Assembly: GCA_029948255.1 (NCBI GenBank)
Contig: JALIZF010001827.1
Location: forward strand, 532,001 to 596,000
Direction: 5' to 3'
DNA from: Telmatactis stephensoni
Lineage: Eukaryota > Cnidaria > Anthozoa > Actiniaria > Isophelliidae
Length of the DNA: 64,000 bases
In this document: one piece after another, positions 53,201-63,514 of the stretch
Layout: each line of letters opens with the position of its first letter
Position numbering within the stretch: position 1 is the stretch's first letter
Translations under genes and position numbers: made by a program
Notes under the pieces: generated by a model
Database searches by the model: none
Told to the model about the DNA's origin: nothing
The model's input: the letters and a program-made list of their open reading frames with translations, nothing else

Positions 53201-56200
53201 CCTGGGATCGAGCTACAATTTCTACTTTGACGGACATATTTTAACAGTTCTAAAACCTTCGCTGCGGTGTTTTGAGATATTTTACAACCGTATTTGACTT
53301 CAAGAATCTTGTAATGTAGCTATATCTTCTTGGATTAGGAATAATATTTATCAAATTTGCCTAGCAAAGTAGTAGTTGTTGCTCGATCCCAGGCTCTCTC
53401 TATTTTTTAACGGTTTGGTTGTGACAACTTTTGTCGGTCACGCATTTTCTTCTCCTCGTAAGCGAGATTTTTTGGAAGTTCAAGTCCCGTGGCTCGTTTG
53501 GAGAGGCGTTTGCTTCGATTTGGCTGGCATGAGGACGTGGCTTATTTATCATTTCAACCCTGTGCGAAGGAATTTTTGAACTAGAGCGATATTTCGGGAA
53601 GATATTTGGACTGGAGTTGAGCAGTATGATGGCTTCGAGTCGGCCATCGCTTCCTACCTTCTCCCCATTTTTGAGTGGCTTAGGGCGAGCAGTTAAAATC
53701 GACGAATTTCACTGAAACTCATTCAGAGGTTAGAAGAAAGCATGAACAACATACTCTAGAAGTCTCGTGGAATTTTATTAAAATTAAGGTGAGTCAATAG
53801 TTCCAAATGGCCGAATCGGTCATATCGGTTTTTGGCTCATAACTTTGACTCCCTTTGAGCAATGACCGTCAAACGGCACCAAAATCTAAAACAGTCATTC
53901 AGCTATAGTATGATATACACTGATCGCGTTTTATGTCAGTAATTTGTGATATATACGGCATTAAACGAATGAGCTGTTGTCACAAAAACTCGATTTTGTG
54001 GAAAATCTAGCCGTTTTATTTCGCTGAAAAATTTAGAATCCTTTTAGCTAAACATAACAGACAACTCGGCCACGTTTTAAGAAATTCGTCGGAACTGAAG
54101 TCTCGCAACAGAAGCGAACAGAAAAGGCACCTAAATTCTATATTGTCATCATCTTGAATGTTATGAACGAAATAGTCGCTCCCTAAACATGCTTTAAAGC
54201 CGCGGTTTTAGGCTAAAGCTGGCGGCAATTCATTATACTTTCGACTGTCATACCGCGATTGTCGACCAGACTGACCGTTTTAAAGTATTTTAAAGTTGTA
54301 TGAATGTAATAAAATGCTCAAATACCTGCCTAGGTCCAAGAAGTTGCGTTTTCTCCAATTTCTTCGTACGTTTTTCAAATTGTTCCGTTAGAAGTTTCCC
54401 ACATAAGCTTCAAAGCACTGTGATAAATTATTAACCAATTTTGCTGCTGTTCGTGTTTTGGAATAAGAGAAATTACGTTTTTGGTTGAGCTCAGTTCCAT
54501 CTCGTCGTTCAAAGCAAAATCTTTGCTGCTTTGTTTTTGAATACACAATGAGGCAAGGTGCAAGATATGTCAAGAATTCGCACCCTTGTTAGGGGGGAGC
54601 CTCTATTATACAGTATGCCGACAAAATGCATATTGCATTATAGTTCGTGGTTATAATTTCGTAACTGTATAATAGAGGCTCCCCCCTAACAAGGGTGCAA
54701 ATTCTTGACATATCTTGCACCTTGCCTCATTGCGTATTCAAAAACAAAGCAGCAAAGAGTTTGCTTTGAACGACGAGATGGAACTGAGCTCAACCAAAAA
54801 CGTAATTTCTCTTATTCCAAAACACGAACAGCAGCAAAATTGGTTAATAATTTATCACAGTGCTTTGAAGCTTATGTGGGAAACTTCTAACGGAACAATT
54901 TGAAAAACGTACGAAGAAATTGGAGAAAACGCAACTTCTTGGACCTAGGCAGGTATTTGAGCATTTTATTACATTCATACAACTTTAAAATACTTTAAAA
55001 CGGTCAGTCTGGTCGACAATCGCGGTATGACAGTCGAAAGTATAATGAATTGTCGCCAGCTCTAACCTAAAACCGCAGCTTTAAAGCATGTTTAGGGAGC
55101 GACTATTTCGTTCATAACATTCAAGATGATGACAATATAGAATTTAGGTGCCTTTTCTGTTCGCTTCTGTTGCGAGACTTCAGTTCCGACGAATTTCTTA
55201 AAACGTGGCCGAGTTGTCTGTTATGTTTAGCTAAAAGGATTCTAAATTTTTCAGCGAAATAAAACGGCTAGATTTTCCACAAAATCGAGTTTTTGTGACA
55301 ACAGCTCATTCGTTTAATGCCGTATATATCACAAATTACTGACATAAAACGCGATCAGTGTATATCATATTATAGCTGAATGACTGTTTTAGATTTTGGT
55401 GCCGTTTGACGGTCATTGCTCAAAGGGAGTCAAAGTTATGAGCCAAAAACCGATATGACCGATTCGGCCATTTGGAACTATTGACTCACCTTAAGACAGA
55501 AATTTTGAGTGATATTGAGTGCCATACATTCTCTTATAAATAGCCACTAATAGTGAGCTTGGGCTACCTGTGGTTAAAGTTGTGAGTTTATAACAGTCGA
55601 TACCTATCAATGGTGTCCAAGTATGGGCAGTGTCTGCTCTGATAGTCACTTTTCTCTGTAAGAATACCAGAAGAAAAGCGAGTTAATCTCTCGGAATAAA
55701 CAATTGGAAAGTTGTTTGTCTTGCAAACTGAAGTCGGTTTGACAGTGATAAAAACTTCATTGGGCTATTGCATTTTTTATCCGCACTCCCCCTGTTGAGG
55801 ACACATGGAATTCCAAGGGAGTAGGGGTACTAAAACCTCACTGGAATTCCATGGGGCCCCCTCAACTTCACTGAAAATCCATAGGAAAATCCAGGGGAGT
55901 AGGGTCTAAAAGTCATGAAAATGCACGGAAATCCAAGGAGTAGGGTCTAAAATTCATCAAATAAATGGAAAATCCAAGGGACTAGGGGGTATTTTTTGAA
56001 AACATGTCCTCAACAGGGGGAGTGCGGATATTAAATGCAATAGCCCATTCGTACTGAATGAAACTGCTTTATTTTATAAACTACAAGTGTACTTTCTAAC
56101 CTATGATTCTTCTCTTTTCTTCTTCTTCCTCTCCGTCACTGTAATCTTCTACTAAAGGTCGTTTTAGCGAAGATTTAGTTTCTTCGTTTATCAAGCTTTC

Positions 56201-56209
56201 GTCCGCCAT
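38284..56209 (-). CDS. USP39: USP39 homologue (tri-snRNP-associated protein 2), 21 exons
   Basis: Exons (minus): 56209-56101, 55655-55604, 50672-50578, 49344-49265, 47640-47584, 47047-46951, 46735-46680, 45811-45715, 45492-45410, 44860-44737, 44386-44322, 44235-44190, 44080-44016, 43904-43875, 43459-43412, 41869-41789, 41678-41617, 41267-41161, 40405-40371, 39279-39193, 38325-38284; they sum to 1,518 nt (505 residues plus stop), and phases agree. MADESLINEE start; zinc finger UBP part SRHCPYLDTIDR, VLDFDFEKLCSISLSHVN, CLVCGKYFQ; USP fold with GIVGLNNIKANDY (catalytic Cys absent, as in human USP39), FLSWFLNALHTTLGG, NPTVVNFPV, TTYDLIANICHEG, WYELQDLHVKEILPQ. Acts in U4/U6.U5 tri-snRNP assembly as a pseudo-protease. 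Introns hold many transposons, but the gene is intact. Confidence 0.93.
39633..40109. mobile_element. Tc/mariner-like non-autonomous element, TA target
   Basis: 477 bp with ends CAGTAAAAACCCGCATATAA and the complement, flanked by TA (39631-39632 and 40110-40111). The sub-terminal GGTTCTTATAT / AAGAACCA motifs repeat several times inside. CAGT ends with TA duplications fit pogo/Tigger-type MITEs. Intron of USP39. Confidence 0.75.
41360..41740. repeat. GGAA/GGAT- and GAAT-rich simple repeat
   Basis: Runs of GGATGGAT, GGAAGGAA, GAGAGAGA (41402-41600) and (GAAT)n at about 41703-41725 flank USP39 exon 41678-41617. The plus-strand open frames are low-complexity artefacts. Confidence 0.8.
42120..43110. 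other. USP39 intron, one 111-codon open frame of doubtful meaning
   Basis: Intron between exons 43459-43412 and 41869-41789. An open frame on the plus strand (42387-42722) has no recognisable motif and no exon signals tied to it. Nothing else seen. Confidence 0.3.
43112..43388. mobile_element. MITE with ACTACAACGGCGTGCAGAA ends
   Basis: Ends AACTACAACGGCGTGCAGAA...GTTGAGACA and the mirrored copy at about 43355-43388 enclose a short internal region. Intron of USP39. Target duplication unclear. Confidence 0.65.
44980..45240. repeat. GAAT/CCAT simple repeats in USP39 intron
   Basis: (AATG)n and (CCAT)n runs, with about 13 CCAT units at 45089-45135. No coding function. Confidence 0.85.
45830..46670. 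other. USP39 intron without recognised feature
   Basis: Intron between exons 46735-46680 and 45811-45715; a 79-codon plus-strand open frame (46198-46437) has no supporting signal. Confidence 0.35.
47085..47375. repeat. AAGG/GGGA purine-rich simple repeat
   Basis: About 290 bp of almost pure purine (GGAAGGAAGGAGGGA...) in a USP39 intron. Polypurine tracts of this length can form triplex DNA. The minus-strand Ser/Phe/Leu open frames are artefacts. Confidence 0.85.
47416..47560. mobile_element. Short palindromic MITE (ACAAACACTAAAAGTGTGCA ends)
   Basis: Left arm and right arm are inverted copies (TAGTACTAAATAGTGC in both), centre at about 47485. Near-perfect hairpin of about 145 bp. Confidence 0.7.
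47753..47945 (+). mobile_element. Diverged copy of the tRNA-derived SINE
   Basis: GGAGGCAGCATGGTTGAGTGG head, degraded B box, and the same TTTGCCTCCTTGCCAGTTGG body as at 35617-35905. It is joined directly to the Penelope-like fragment. Confidence 0.7.
47954..48360 (+). pseudogene. Penelope-like reverse transcriptase fragment
   Basis: An open piece of about 105 codons with VDDTLVIMPDV (the polymerase YVDD-type box with its Tyr replaced), DDKISFLGMDI and SVYRKPTNTGLLLHFDSHVD, then a frame change after which STPEALNSECVKLRAIFSKL can be read. This order matches Penelope-like retroelements. 5' and 3' parts are missing. A relic in a USP39 intron. Confidence 0.75.
48360..49260. other. USP39 intron without recognised feature
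   Basis: AT-rich; no gene or clear repeat found. Confidence 0.35.
49350..50570. other. USP39 intron between exons 3 and 4
   Basis: AT-rich intron; no gene, SINE or palindrome that I can support. Confidence 0.35.
50758..51300. mobile_element. MITE-like element with internal GGCTCGGATTTT repeats
   Basis: Ends share GGGGT(G/A)TAGAATGGT in inverted orientation. The interior is built of about fifteen degenerate copies of GGCTCGGA(A/T)TTT or GAGGCTCG. Inserted in the first long USP39 intron. Confidence 0.6.
51532..52699. mobile_element. Full-length palindromic element, 7-bp target duplication ATCTTTA
   Basis: 1,168 bp. Starts CACAGGAGGCCCAAGCTCTC and ends with the complement; arms of about 560 bp meet near 52110. 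Flanked by ATCTTTA (51525-51531 and 52700-52706). The same 72-residue open frame appears in both arms for this reason and is not a gene. Confidence 0.85.
52729..55572. mobile_element. Compound palindromic element, 7-bp target duplication GTTAAAG
   Basis: Starts CACAGGTAGCCCAAGCTCAC and ends with the complement; flanked by GTTAAAG (52722-52728 and 55573-55579). The large palindrome has its centre near 54635. Its left arm is interrupted by a second palindrome at 52811-53783. Without that insert and its extra TTAA it is about 1.87 kb. Lies only 15 bp beyond the duplication of the previous element and in the same USP39 intron. Confidence 0.85.
52811..53783. mobile_element. Nested palindromic element with TTAA duplication
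   Basis: 973 bp, ends TTTTAATAAAATTCCACGAG and complement, flanked by TTAA (52807-52810 and 53784-53787). The undisturbed right arm of the outer element at about 55492-55500 shows the single TTAA empty site. TTAA targets suggest piggyBac- or Kolobok-type mobilisation. Internal open frames are arm artefacts. Confidence 0.82.
55762..56049. mobile_element. MITE with TGGGCTATTGCATTT ends
   Basis: Inverted ends TGGGCTATTGCA and CCGCACTCCCCCTGTTGAGGACA (right-hand mirror 56006-56048). The interior has several copies of AAATCCAAGGGAGTAGGG. Lies in USP39 intron 1. Confidence 0.7.
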
Positions 56210-57746
56210 CTTGGTTCGTGTACTGATCCCCAGTCTTTCTCTGGATTACATCACAGGAAGCCCAAGCTGGTGGGATGCCACCAGACACCCAAACTTATTT
56301 TGTTTTCCTTTGTTTTTTGTTTTGCTTCTTTGTTTTTGTTGTTGTGGTTTGTCCACATCAATTATCAGGGTCGTGACAAGGGATGTTTTTTCGTGTTTGA
56401 TCTTGGATCATTTCACCAAATTTTTATCCGACCCTGATGTGATCCCAAAGTCCTAATTATTTTGATCCCTGATCCCACAAAAATAATATAAAAATTAGGT
56501 ACTACCTAATAGCGGAGCTCCCATTTAAATAAACAAAAATATAATAATTTTAAATACTTTGTTTTTGAAGTTTTTGATTCAAATTGATCGGGCTTCCTGT
56601 GGTAATAGGCAAACAAAGATTGCATTTTGTTGTAAAAGTTGACAAATAAAGATTATAGATCAAGCTTTATAGCATTTGCTTTAGGATTGGAAAAACCTCT
56701 TGCTCTTCAGTCTCCTGAGAATTATAAGGCTTGCAAGTTAAGCTCAGTCAGCACAGTGATATTTTAATTCAGATTCAGTCAGATTTTCAGTAATTGTATT
56801 TGCAGTAGTGCTTTATAATTCTCAGAAATAAAATCCAAAAAATCCCTTAAACTGATTTCATTCACATAAATACTGGACCTGATTTCAACAGCCTTCAATT
56901 AAGCAATTAAACATTACAGAACATTATATTTAGATTTTTCTGTCTTGACAGTATTATATTGTGGCATCTTGTTTTAGTACTATGTAGAATAGAATGACAC
57001 AGATAGTTGTCTTTTTATGAAACAAAAATTCTCTCTTCCAGGTTACACTAATCATGACTTTTAATAAGATGAGATGGTAACACAACTCAAAACAACTACT
57101 ACCTAATAACAGATCTCCCATTTCAATTTTAATATTTTTTATGTTCTTGATTCAAATGAATTGGGATTCCTGTGGTAATTGAATAAGTTGAAATGAATAT
57201 TATTTTAAAAAGCATTTTTAAAATAAGCTTTGGTTTTGGTTTGTATATTGTATTGGCTTGTAAGCTCAGTGACCTTTATTACAGTAAATTTTAATATTCA
57301 GATTCACTGTCAGATTTTACAATTGACTTTGTAGTGGTTCATAATTTTCAGAAATAGAAAGCAAAATCTCCAAAACCATTTTTAAATTGATACAAGTAAT
57401 TAAATCTTTTCAACATCCTGAATATTACAGAACAACATATCTTAATTTGTCTGTCTTCACTATATTTGTGACATCTTTTTTTTTTTTGTGGTTGTTGTTG
57501 TTGTTGTTTTGTTTTGCATGATATTTAAGCTTAATGTATAGAATAGAATGACACACTATCAAGGTGAATACTTGTCTCCCACTTGTCTCTTCCAGATTAC
57601 ACTAATACAATTTAAAGTGATTATAAAAACACAAGCTACTTGACATAACAAGAAAACAAGGAATTAAGCATTTTCAGTTTCCATTTAAGGTCTCATAGGG
57701 CTCACTGAGCAAGTTCATGCTTAATGTCAAACAACTCTAGTTTGCA

Positions 57747-60309
57747 CACAGGCAGCCCAGCCACTTCTCCTGACAATGGATGTTTATTTTAATAATTTAT
57801 TAAAAAGACAAAAAATGCGCGCGCTTGTTTTAATTTGCTTGGCGCGCTTGCTTGCTATGCATGGGTTTCCTGTGGTAATATCGCGCGCTTGTTGTGAATG
57901 GGTTTCCTGTGGCGATCCCGCGGGACAAAGCGTAGTTTGTGAGAAGGTATGAAACACGGGTCACGTGATGGACGTATGTGTGCCCCAGGTTGATTGGACA
58001 CATTTCCGTGAAGCGCTCGGGATTTTTCACTCGTTGAAGTATCGTAAAGTAAGTCGAACAGTCTCCGAAGGGAAGTTTGACATGTGTGTGCTTGATTATG
58101 CACCAGTCAATGTAAATCCCCGCCCCCCCCAACCCGGGAAAGGGCGGGGATGTGCGGGGTATTTATTGTGTTTTCACTCACTTGTTCAGTTCCGGTATGC
58201 GGGGAAAAAACGAACATTTCCACTCCCGGTCTCAAGACCGGGGCATCTGTCGAATATGGTATATAATGGTCAGCGGTTAAACCAATGAGCGGCCGCCATC
58301 TTAGAAAATACCCAGAAGTCAACTTCCCGCGTTTTTCTATGTACGTGAAAAGATGGAAGAGCGACAGGTAAAGTTTCAGTTCCTATTTTAGTGTATTAAA
58401 TAAGTTATTTTTGTTTGTTTTATGTCTTGAATTTTTGTGTTTTTTATATTTGGCAAAATAATAACTTAAATATTCGCAATCATTTCAAACTACTTCACTG
58501 ATTGATCTGCCATGTGTCTTGTGTGAACTTTTGATGCTTTTAATATCTTTTTACCAGGAAAGTGAGATAATATGCACGCTGCATAACAATACGCTATTAA
58601 ATTTTAGTGCTTATAAATAAGATATAGTTAGTTATCATCTATCTGAAAATTCACAGGAGCATAAATATATTATATTGTGTTAAATACATTGTCTTATGCA
58701 TTTTATTTCTTTTTTACTAGGTGAAAAAATCCCTGGAAAAAGTACAGATTAAAGATCAGATAATCAAAAATAAAAAAACGGTTCTATTGCCTGTATTGTG
58801 TAAATGAATTTAATATATAAGTTATTAGTCATGGGTAGGCGGGGACAAGCGAGGACATTGGATTAAACATATTGTCCCAGGGGCAGTAACATTTGCTCAC
58901 TTTTTTAGGCATGTCAGTCCAATTCCCCGCCCTTTCCCGGGTTGGGTGGGGCGGGGATTTACATTGACTGGTGCATTATTCCTCAAAAGGTGCATGCTTG
59001 TAAATTAAAAAAATTGAATACACTCCTGAATTAATCCTTAATTTTCCTCGGCCCCATTTACTTGTTTATAATATAGGGGCAAAATTTTTCTTTGTGTCAT
59101 TTTATGATTTCTAATCAGTTGAACGCGTAGCGTAAACAAGAAAGCAAACGAATCAAGGTAGAGCGACAACATACAAAGCCCAACAAATTCAAGCCCAAGA
59201 AACAATAAAAAGACATAACAGGTTTCAAAACTCACTTTATTTCTGTTTATAACTGAACTGTTTACAATCTTCTTGTATGTATTTTTGCAAATTCTCAGCT
59301 GGAATAAGTTTTCGTTCTCTATGAGACCACCGACCGATTCTCGTCAAAATGCACAGCAAAAAAATCAAAATTTTATGCCTAACATTAGCTTAATAACTTT
59401 AAAAATTAGCTCATTTCATATAAATAATTGTTTCGAAATCTTATATGAACATGAAAACTTATGAAGCGTCCTAAAACACTCCAAAAAAGTAATTTTTGCA
59501 GTCCAAAACTGGTAGCATTGTACATGAAGCTGTGAGCGACACAACAAAACTTCAAAAAATTACTCATAAATCACTCTCAAATACCTTGAAGGTCCGCTCA
59601 TTTACAGTGAAGAATTGTTTCGAAGTCTTGTATGAACATAAAAGCTTTTGAAATTTTCAAAAACCTCTTCCAAGAAGTAATTTTGTAGTCCAAAACCAGC
59701 ACCGTTTCAAGTAAACTTGTGAGCGTTTTTCATGGTATGAATGAAATTCCGAAAACTTTTTTAGATTTCGGAAAACTCTCGTGTACTCACGATAGCTATC
59801 CGACGTCCCTCGACAACTCAACGAGTGAAAAATCCCGAGCGCTTCACGGAAATGTGTCCAATCAACCTGGGGCACACATACGTCCATCGCGAGTCAAAGC
59901 TTCCCAGGTGAAATTCTCGTCAAATAACAAACTTTGAACGCTCAAAAATATTAAGTTGTTTGGACATAAATACTTTGTTTACATATTCGAAGAAAAATCG
60001 ATATTTTCTTTCTTAGCTGGTGAAATACAAGCGAAAATGTATTTTGTCACGTGACCGTGTTTCATACCTTCTCACAAAGTAGCTTTGTCCCGCGGGATCA
60101 CCACAGGAAACCCATTCACAACAAGCGCGCGCTCGTCCCGTGGGATATCGGGAGGATATTACCACAGGAAACCCATGCATAACAAGAGCGCGCGCGCCAA
60201 GCAAATTAAAACAAGCGCGCGCATTTTTTTGTCTTTTTAGCGTATCAATAAAATAGTAAATAAATTATTAAAATAAACATCGTCAGGAGAAGTGGCTGGG
60301 CTGCCTGTG
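57747..60309. mobile_element. Palindromic element with 7-bp target duplication GTTTGCA, inserted in the tandem array
   Basis: Ends CACAGGCAGCCCAGCCACTT and complement; duplication GTTTGCA at 57740-57746 and 60310-60316. The matching uninterrupted site is in the next tandem unit at 62507-62513. Arms carry GCGCGCGCTTG runs and two TTTCCTGTGG boxes. The centre is occupied by a further inverted-repeat insert (58096-58980), and the right arm has about 150 bp absent from the left. Confidence 0.85.
58096..58980. mobile_element. Nested inverted-repeat element with CCCCGCCC ends
   Basis: Left end GCACCAGTCAATGTAAATCC followed by a GC-rich CCCCGCCC/CCCGGGAAAGGGCGGGG segment; right end is its complement at about 58925-58977. 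Flanks suggest a 5-bp ATTAT duplication. Located inside the 57.7-60.3-kb palindrome. Confidence 0.65.
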
Positions 60310-63300
60310 GTTTGCATGCAAAATTCCTTCTTCTTTTTTTCCTGTCAATTTTTTCATTAAATTCAGACCCAAACTTGAGCTGCATTTACACATTAGTGGG
60401 GTAGAAATAAGTTCAAAATCATTTTTTTTAACAAATTTTATTATTATTAGAAAGTTCTAGTGCAAAAAGTTCACCGTAAAACAAAATGTCGTTGTACATT
60501 TCGTGCTTACTTGATCGAGTGTTTGTTTAAACTTGGCCATAGTTCAACGTGCATAAAAGTTTTTTTTTTAAGTCATCAATTCCAAATTAAAATGATAAAA
60601 TATGAAATATAGGTACAAGAGACTTTTTGACATCATTTTCTGGCCAGGGTCTTTACCTTGAAGTGCTTTCCTTGTTGTCTTTTAACTTATAGAAGCATAG
60701 TCCTTGTTTCACGCTCAATGCAGACGATTATTGATTTCCAACTTTGGCTAGATTTTTAAGCAGCTTTACTGAGGGCATCTTCACGAAACGAAGAATACAC
60801 GATCCTTAACGACTCATTCATTATGAGAAGTTTTTTAAAGCTACGAATCCAACTAAAAAGTCGTCCAACTTTGAAAATATTTCTCTGTGTCCTTCGTCTT
60901 TCGAGCAGCTTTTGAAACGACACCGGGCCCGAAAAAATATTCAAACGTACGTTTTTTTTCGCTTTAACCTGTCAAGATTGGCACAGATTAATAATCATGA
61001 AAATCGCTAAATTTTTACAAGGTTTCGAGAATAATCTTTTTAAGTTTTGCAAGTTAAAACTGCAAGGAAACTTGTAAATTTTCAGTTTTCAAAGTGTCAG
61101 CGCGCGTCAAGTTGGCGCCAAAAATCAATCAGCCAATCAGCATCGCGATGTACACGGACGGACGTATGTACGTATGTATGTATGTATGTATGTACGGACG
61201 GACGGACGGAAGTGACGTATACTCAAGCCATGAAAAATCAACTCGATGGGTTACCATTTTTTCTTAGGTATGGTGCTCCGCTATAACAATCCCGAGCCTA
61301 TTCCATAATATAAAAATTAGGTACTACCTAATAGCGGAGCTCCCATTTAAATATAATAATAATTTTAAATACTTTGTTTTATTTTGACGTTTTTGATTCA
61401 AATGAATTGGGCTTGCTGTGGTAATAGGCAAACAAATATTGCATTTTGTTGTAAAAGTTGAAATAAAGACTATAGATCAAGCTTTATTTCTTGCCCTTCA
61501 GTCTCCTGAGAATTATAAGGCTTTCAACTCAGTGACCATAGTGATATTTATTCAGATATTTGTGTCAGATTTTATAATTGACTTAGTAGTAGTGCTTCAT
61601 AATTCTCAGAAATAGGATGCAAAAATCCCTCAAACTGATTTCATTCACATAAATACTGAACCTAATTCAACATCCTTCAATTAAACAATTAGACATTGCA
61701 GAAAATTATATTTAGATTTTTCTGTCTTGACAGTATTGTGGCATCTTGGTTTTTCTTGTATTATGTAGAGTAGAATGACACTGATAAATAGTTGTCTTTA
61801 CACGAAACAAGAATTCTCTCTTCCAGGTTACACTAATCATGACTTTAGATGAAATTGTAAAACAACTCAAAACAACTACTACCTAAAAGCAAAGCTCCAA
61901 TTTCAATTTTAATTTTTTTATGTTCTTGATTCAAATGAATTGGGCTTCCTGTGGTAATTGAAAAAGTTGAAATGAAGATTATTTAAAAAGCATTTTTAAA
62001 ATAAGTTTTGGTTTTGGTTTGTATATTGTATGGGCTTGTATGCTCAGTGACCTTTGTTACAGTAAATTTTAATATTCAGATTCACTGTCAGATTTCATAA
62101 CTGACTTTGTAAGGGTTCATAATTTTCAGAAATAGAAAGCAAAATCTCCAAAACATTTTTTTAAATTGATACAAGTAATTAAACCTTTTCGACATCCTGA
62201 ATATTACAGAACAACATATATTGATTTGTCTGTCTTCACTATATTTGTGACATCTTGTTTTTTGTGGTTGTTGTTATTTTGTTTTGTTATTTAATGTAGA
62301 AAAGAATGACACACTAGCTAGGCGAATACTTGTCTCCCACTTTTCTCTTCCAGATTACACTGATAATACAATTTAAAGTGATTATAAAAACAGCTAATTG
62401 AAATAACAAGAAAACAAGGAATTAAGCATTTTCAGTCTGTATTTAAGGCTTCACAGGGCTCACTGAGCAACTTCATCCAGATGAATAAAGTATAAAAACA
62501 ATTCTAGTTTGCATGGCAAAATTCCTTCTTTTTTTCCTGTCAATTGTTTCATTAAATTCCAGACCAAAACTTGAGCTGTATTTACACATTAGTGGGGTTG
62601 AAATAAGTTCAAAATCAATTTTTTTACTAATTTTATTATTATTAGAACTAGTGCAAAAAGTTCACCGTAAAACAAAATGTCGTTGTACATTATTTTCATG
62701 TAAGGCTTGATCGAGTGTTTCTTTAAACTTGGCCACAGTTCAACGTGCATAAAAGGTTTTTTTTAAGTCATCAATCCCAAATCAAAGATAAAAGATCAAA
62801 TATAGGTACAAGAGACTTTTTGATATCATTTTCTGGCCAGGGTCTTTACCTTGAAGTGCTTTCCTTGTTGTCTTTTCGAAGCATACTGGTCCTTGTTTCA
62901 CGCTCAATGCAGACGATTCTTGATTTATTTCCAACTTTGGCTAGATTTTTAAGCAGCTTTATTGAAGGCATCTTCACGAAACGAAGAATACACGATCCTC
63001 AATGACTTATTCATTATGAGGAATTTTTTTAAACTACGAATCCAACTAAAAAGTCGTCCAACTTTGAAAATATCCTCTGTGTCTTTCGTCTTTCGAGCAG
63101 TTTTTGAAACGACACCAGGCCCGAAAAAAATTCAAACGTACGGTTTTTTTCGCTTTAACCTGTCAAGATTGGCACAGATTAATCAGTTCATCAAAATCGC
63201 TAAATTTTTACGAGGTTTCGAGAATACTACTTTTAAGCTTTGCAAGTTAAAACTGCAAGGAAACTTGTAAATTTTCAGTTTTCAAAGTGTCAGCGCGCGT

Positions 63301-63477
63301 CAAGTTGGCGCCAAAAAGCAATCAGCCAATCAGCATCGCGATGTACACGGACGTATGTACGGACGTATGTATGTATGTATGTATGTATGTACGGACGGAC
63401 GTACAGCCGTTGGGCTCCCTGTGTGTCCATGAAAAATCAACTCGATGGGTTACCATTTTTTCTTAGGTATGGTGCTC

Positions 63478-63514
63478 CGCTCGCGCGGGCCTTCGGCCCG
63501 CGCGGGAGCTCCGC
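63478..63514. repeat. GC-rich perfect stem-loop
   Basis: GCGCGGGCC-TTC-GGCCCGCGC inside GGAGCTCCGC text, present in the junction before the third tandem unit but absent from the corresponding junction near 61280. Could be a small insertion or a replication/transcription hairpin. Confidence 0.5.

Noticed and set aside
54375..54903. Pairs of 61-62 residue open frames
   Set aside because: Arms of the large palindrome centred near 54635.
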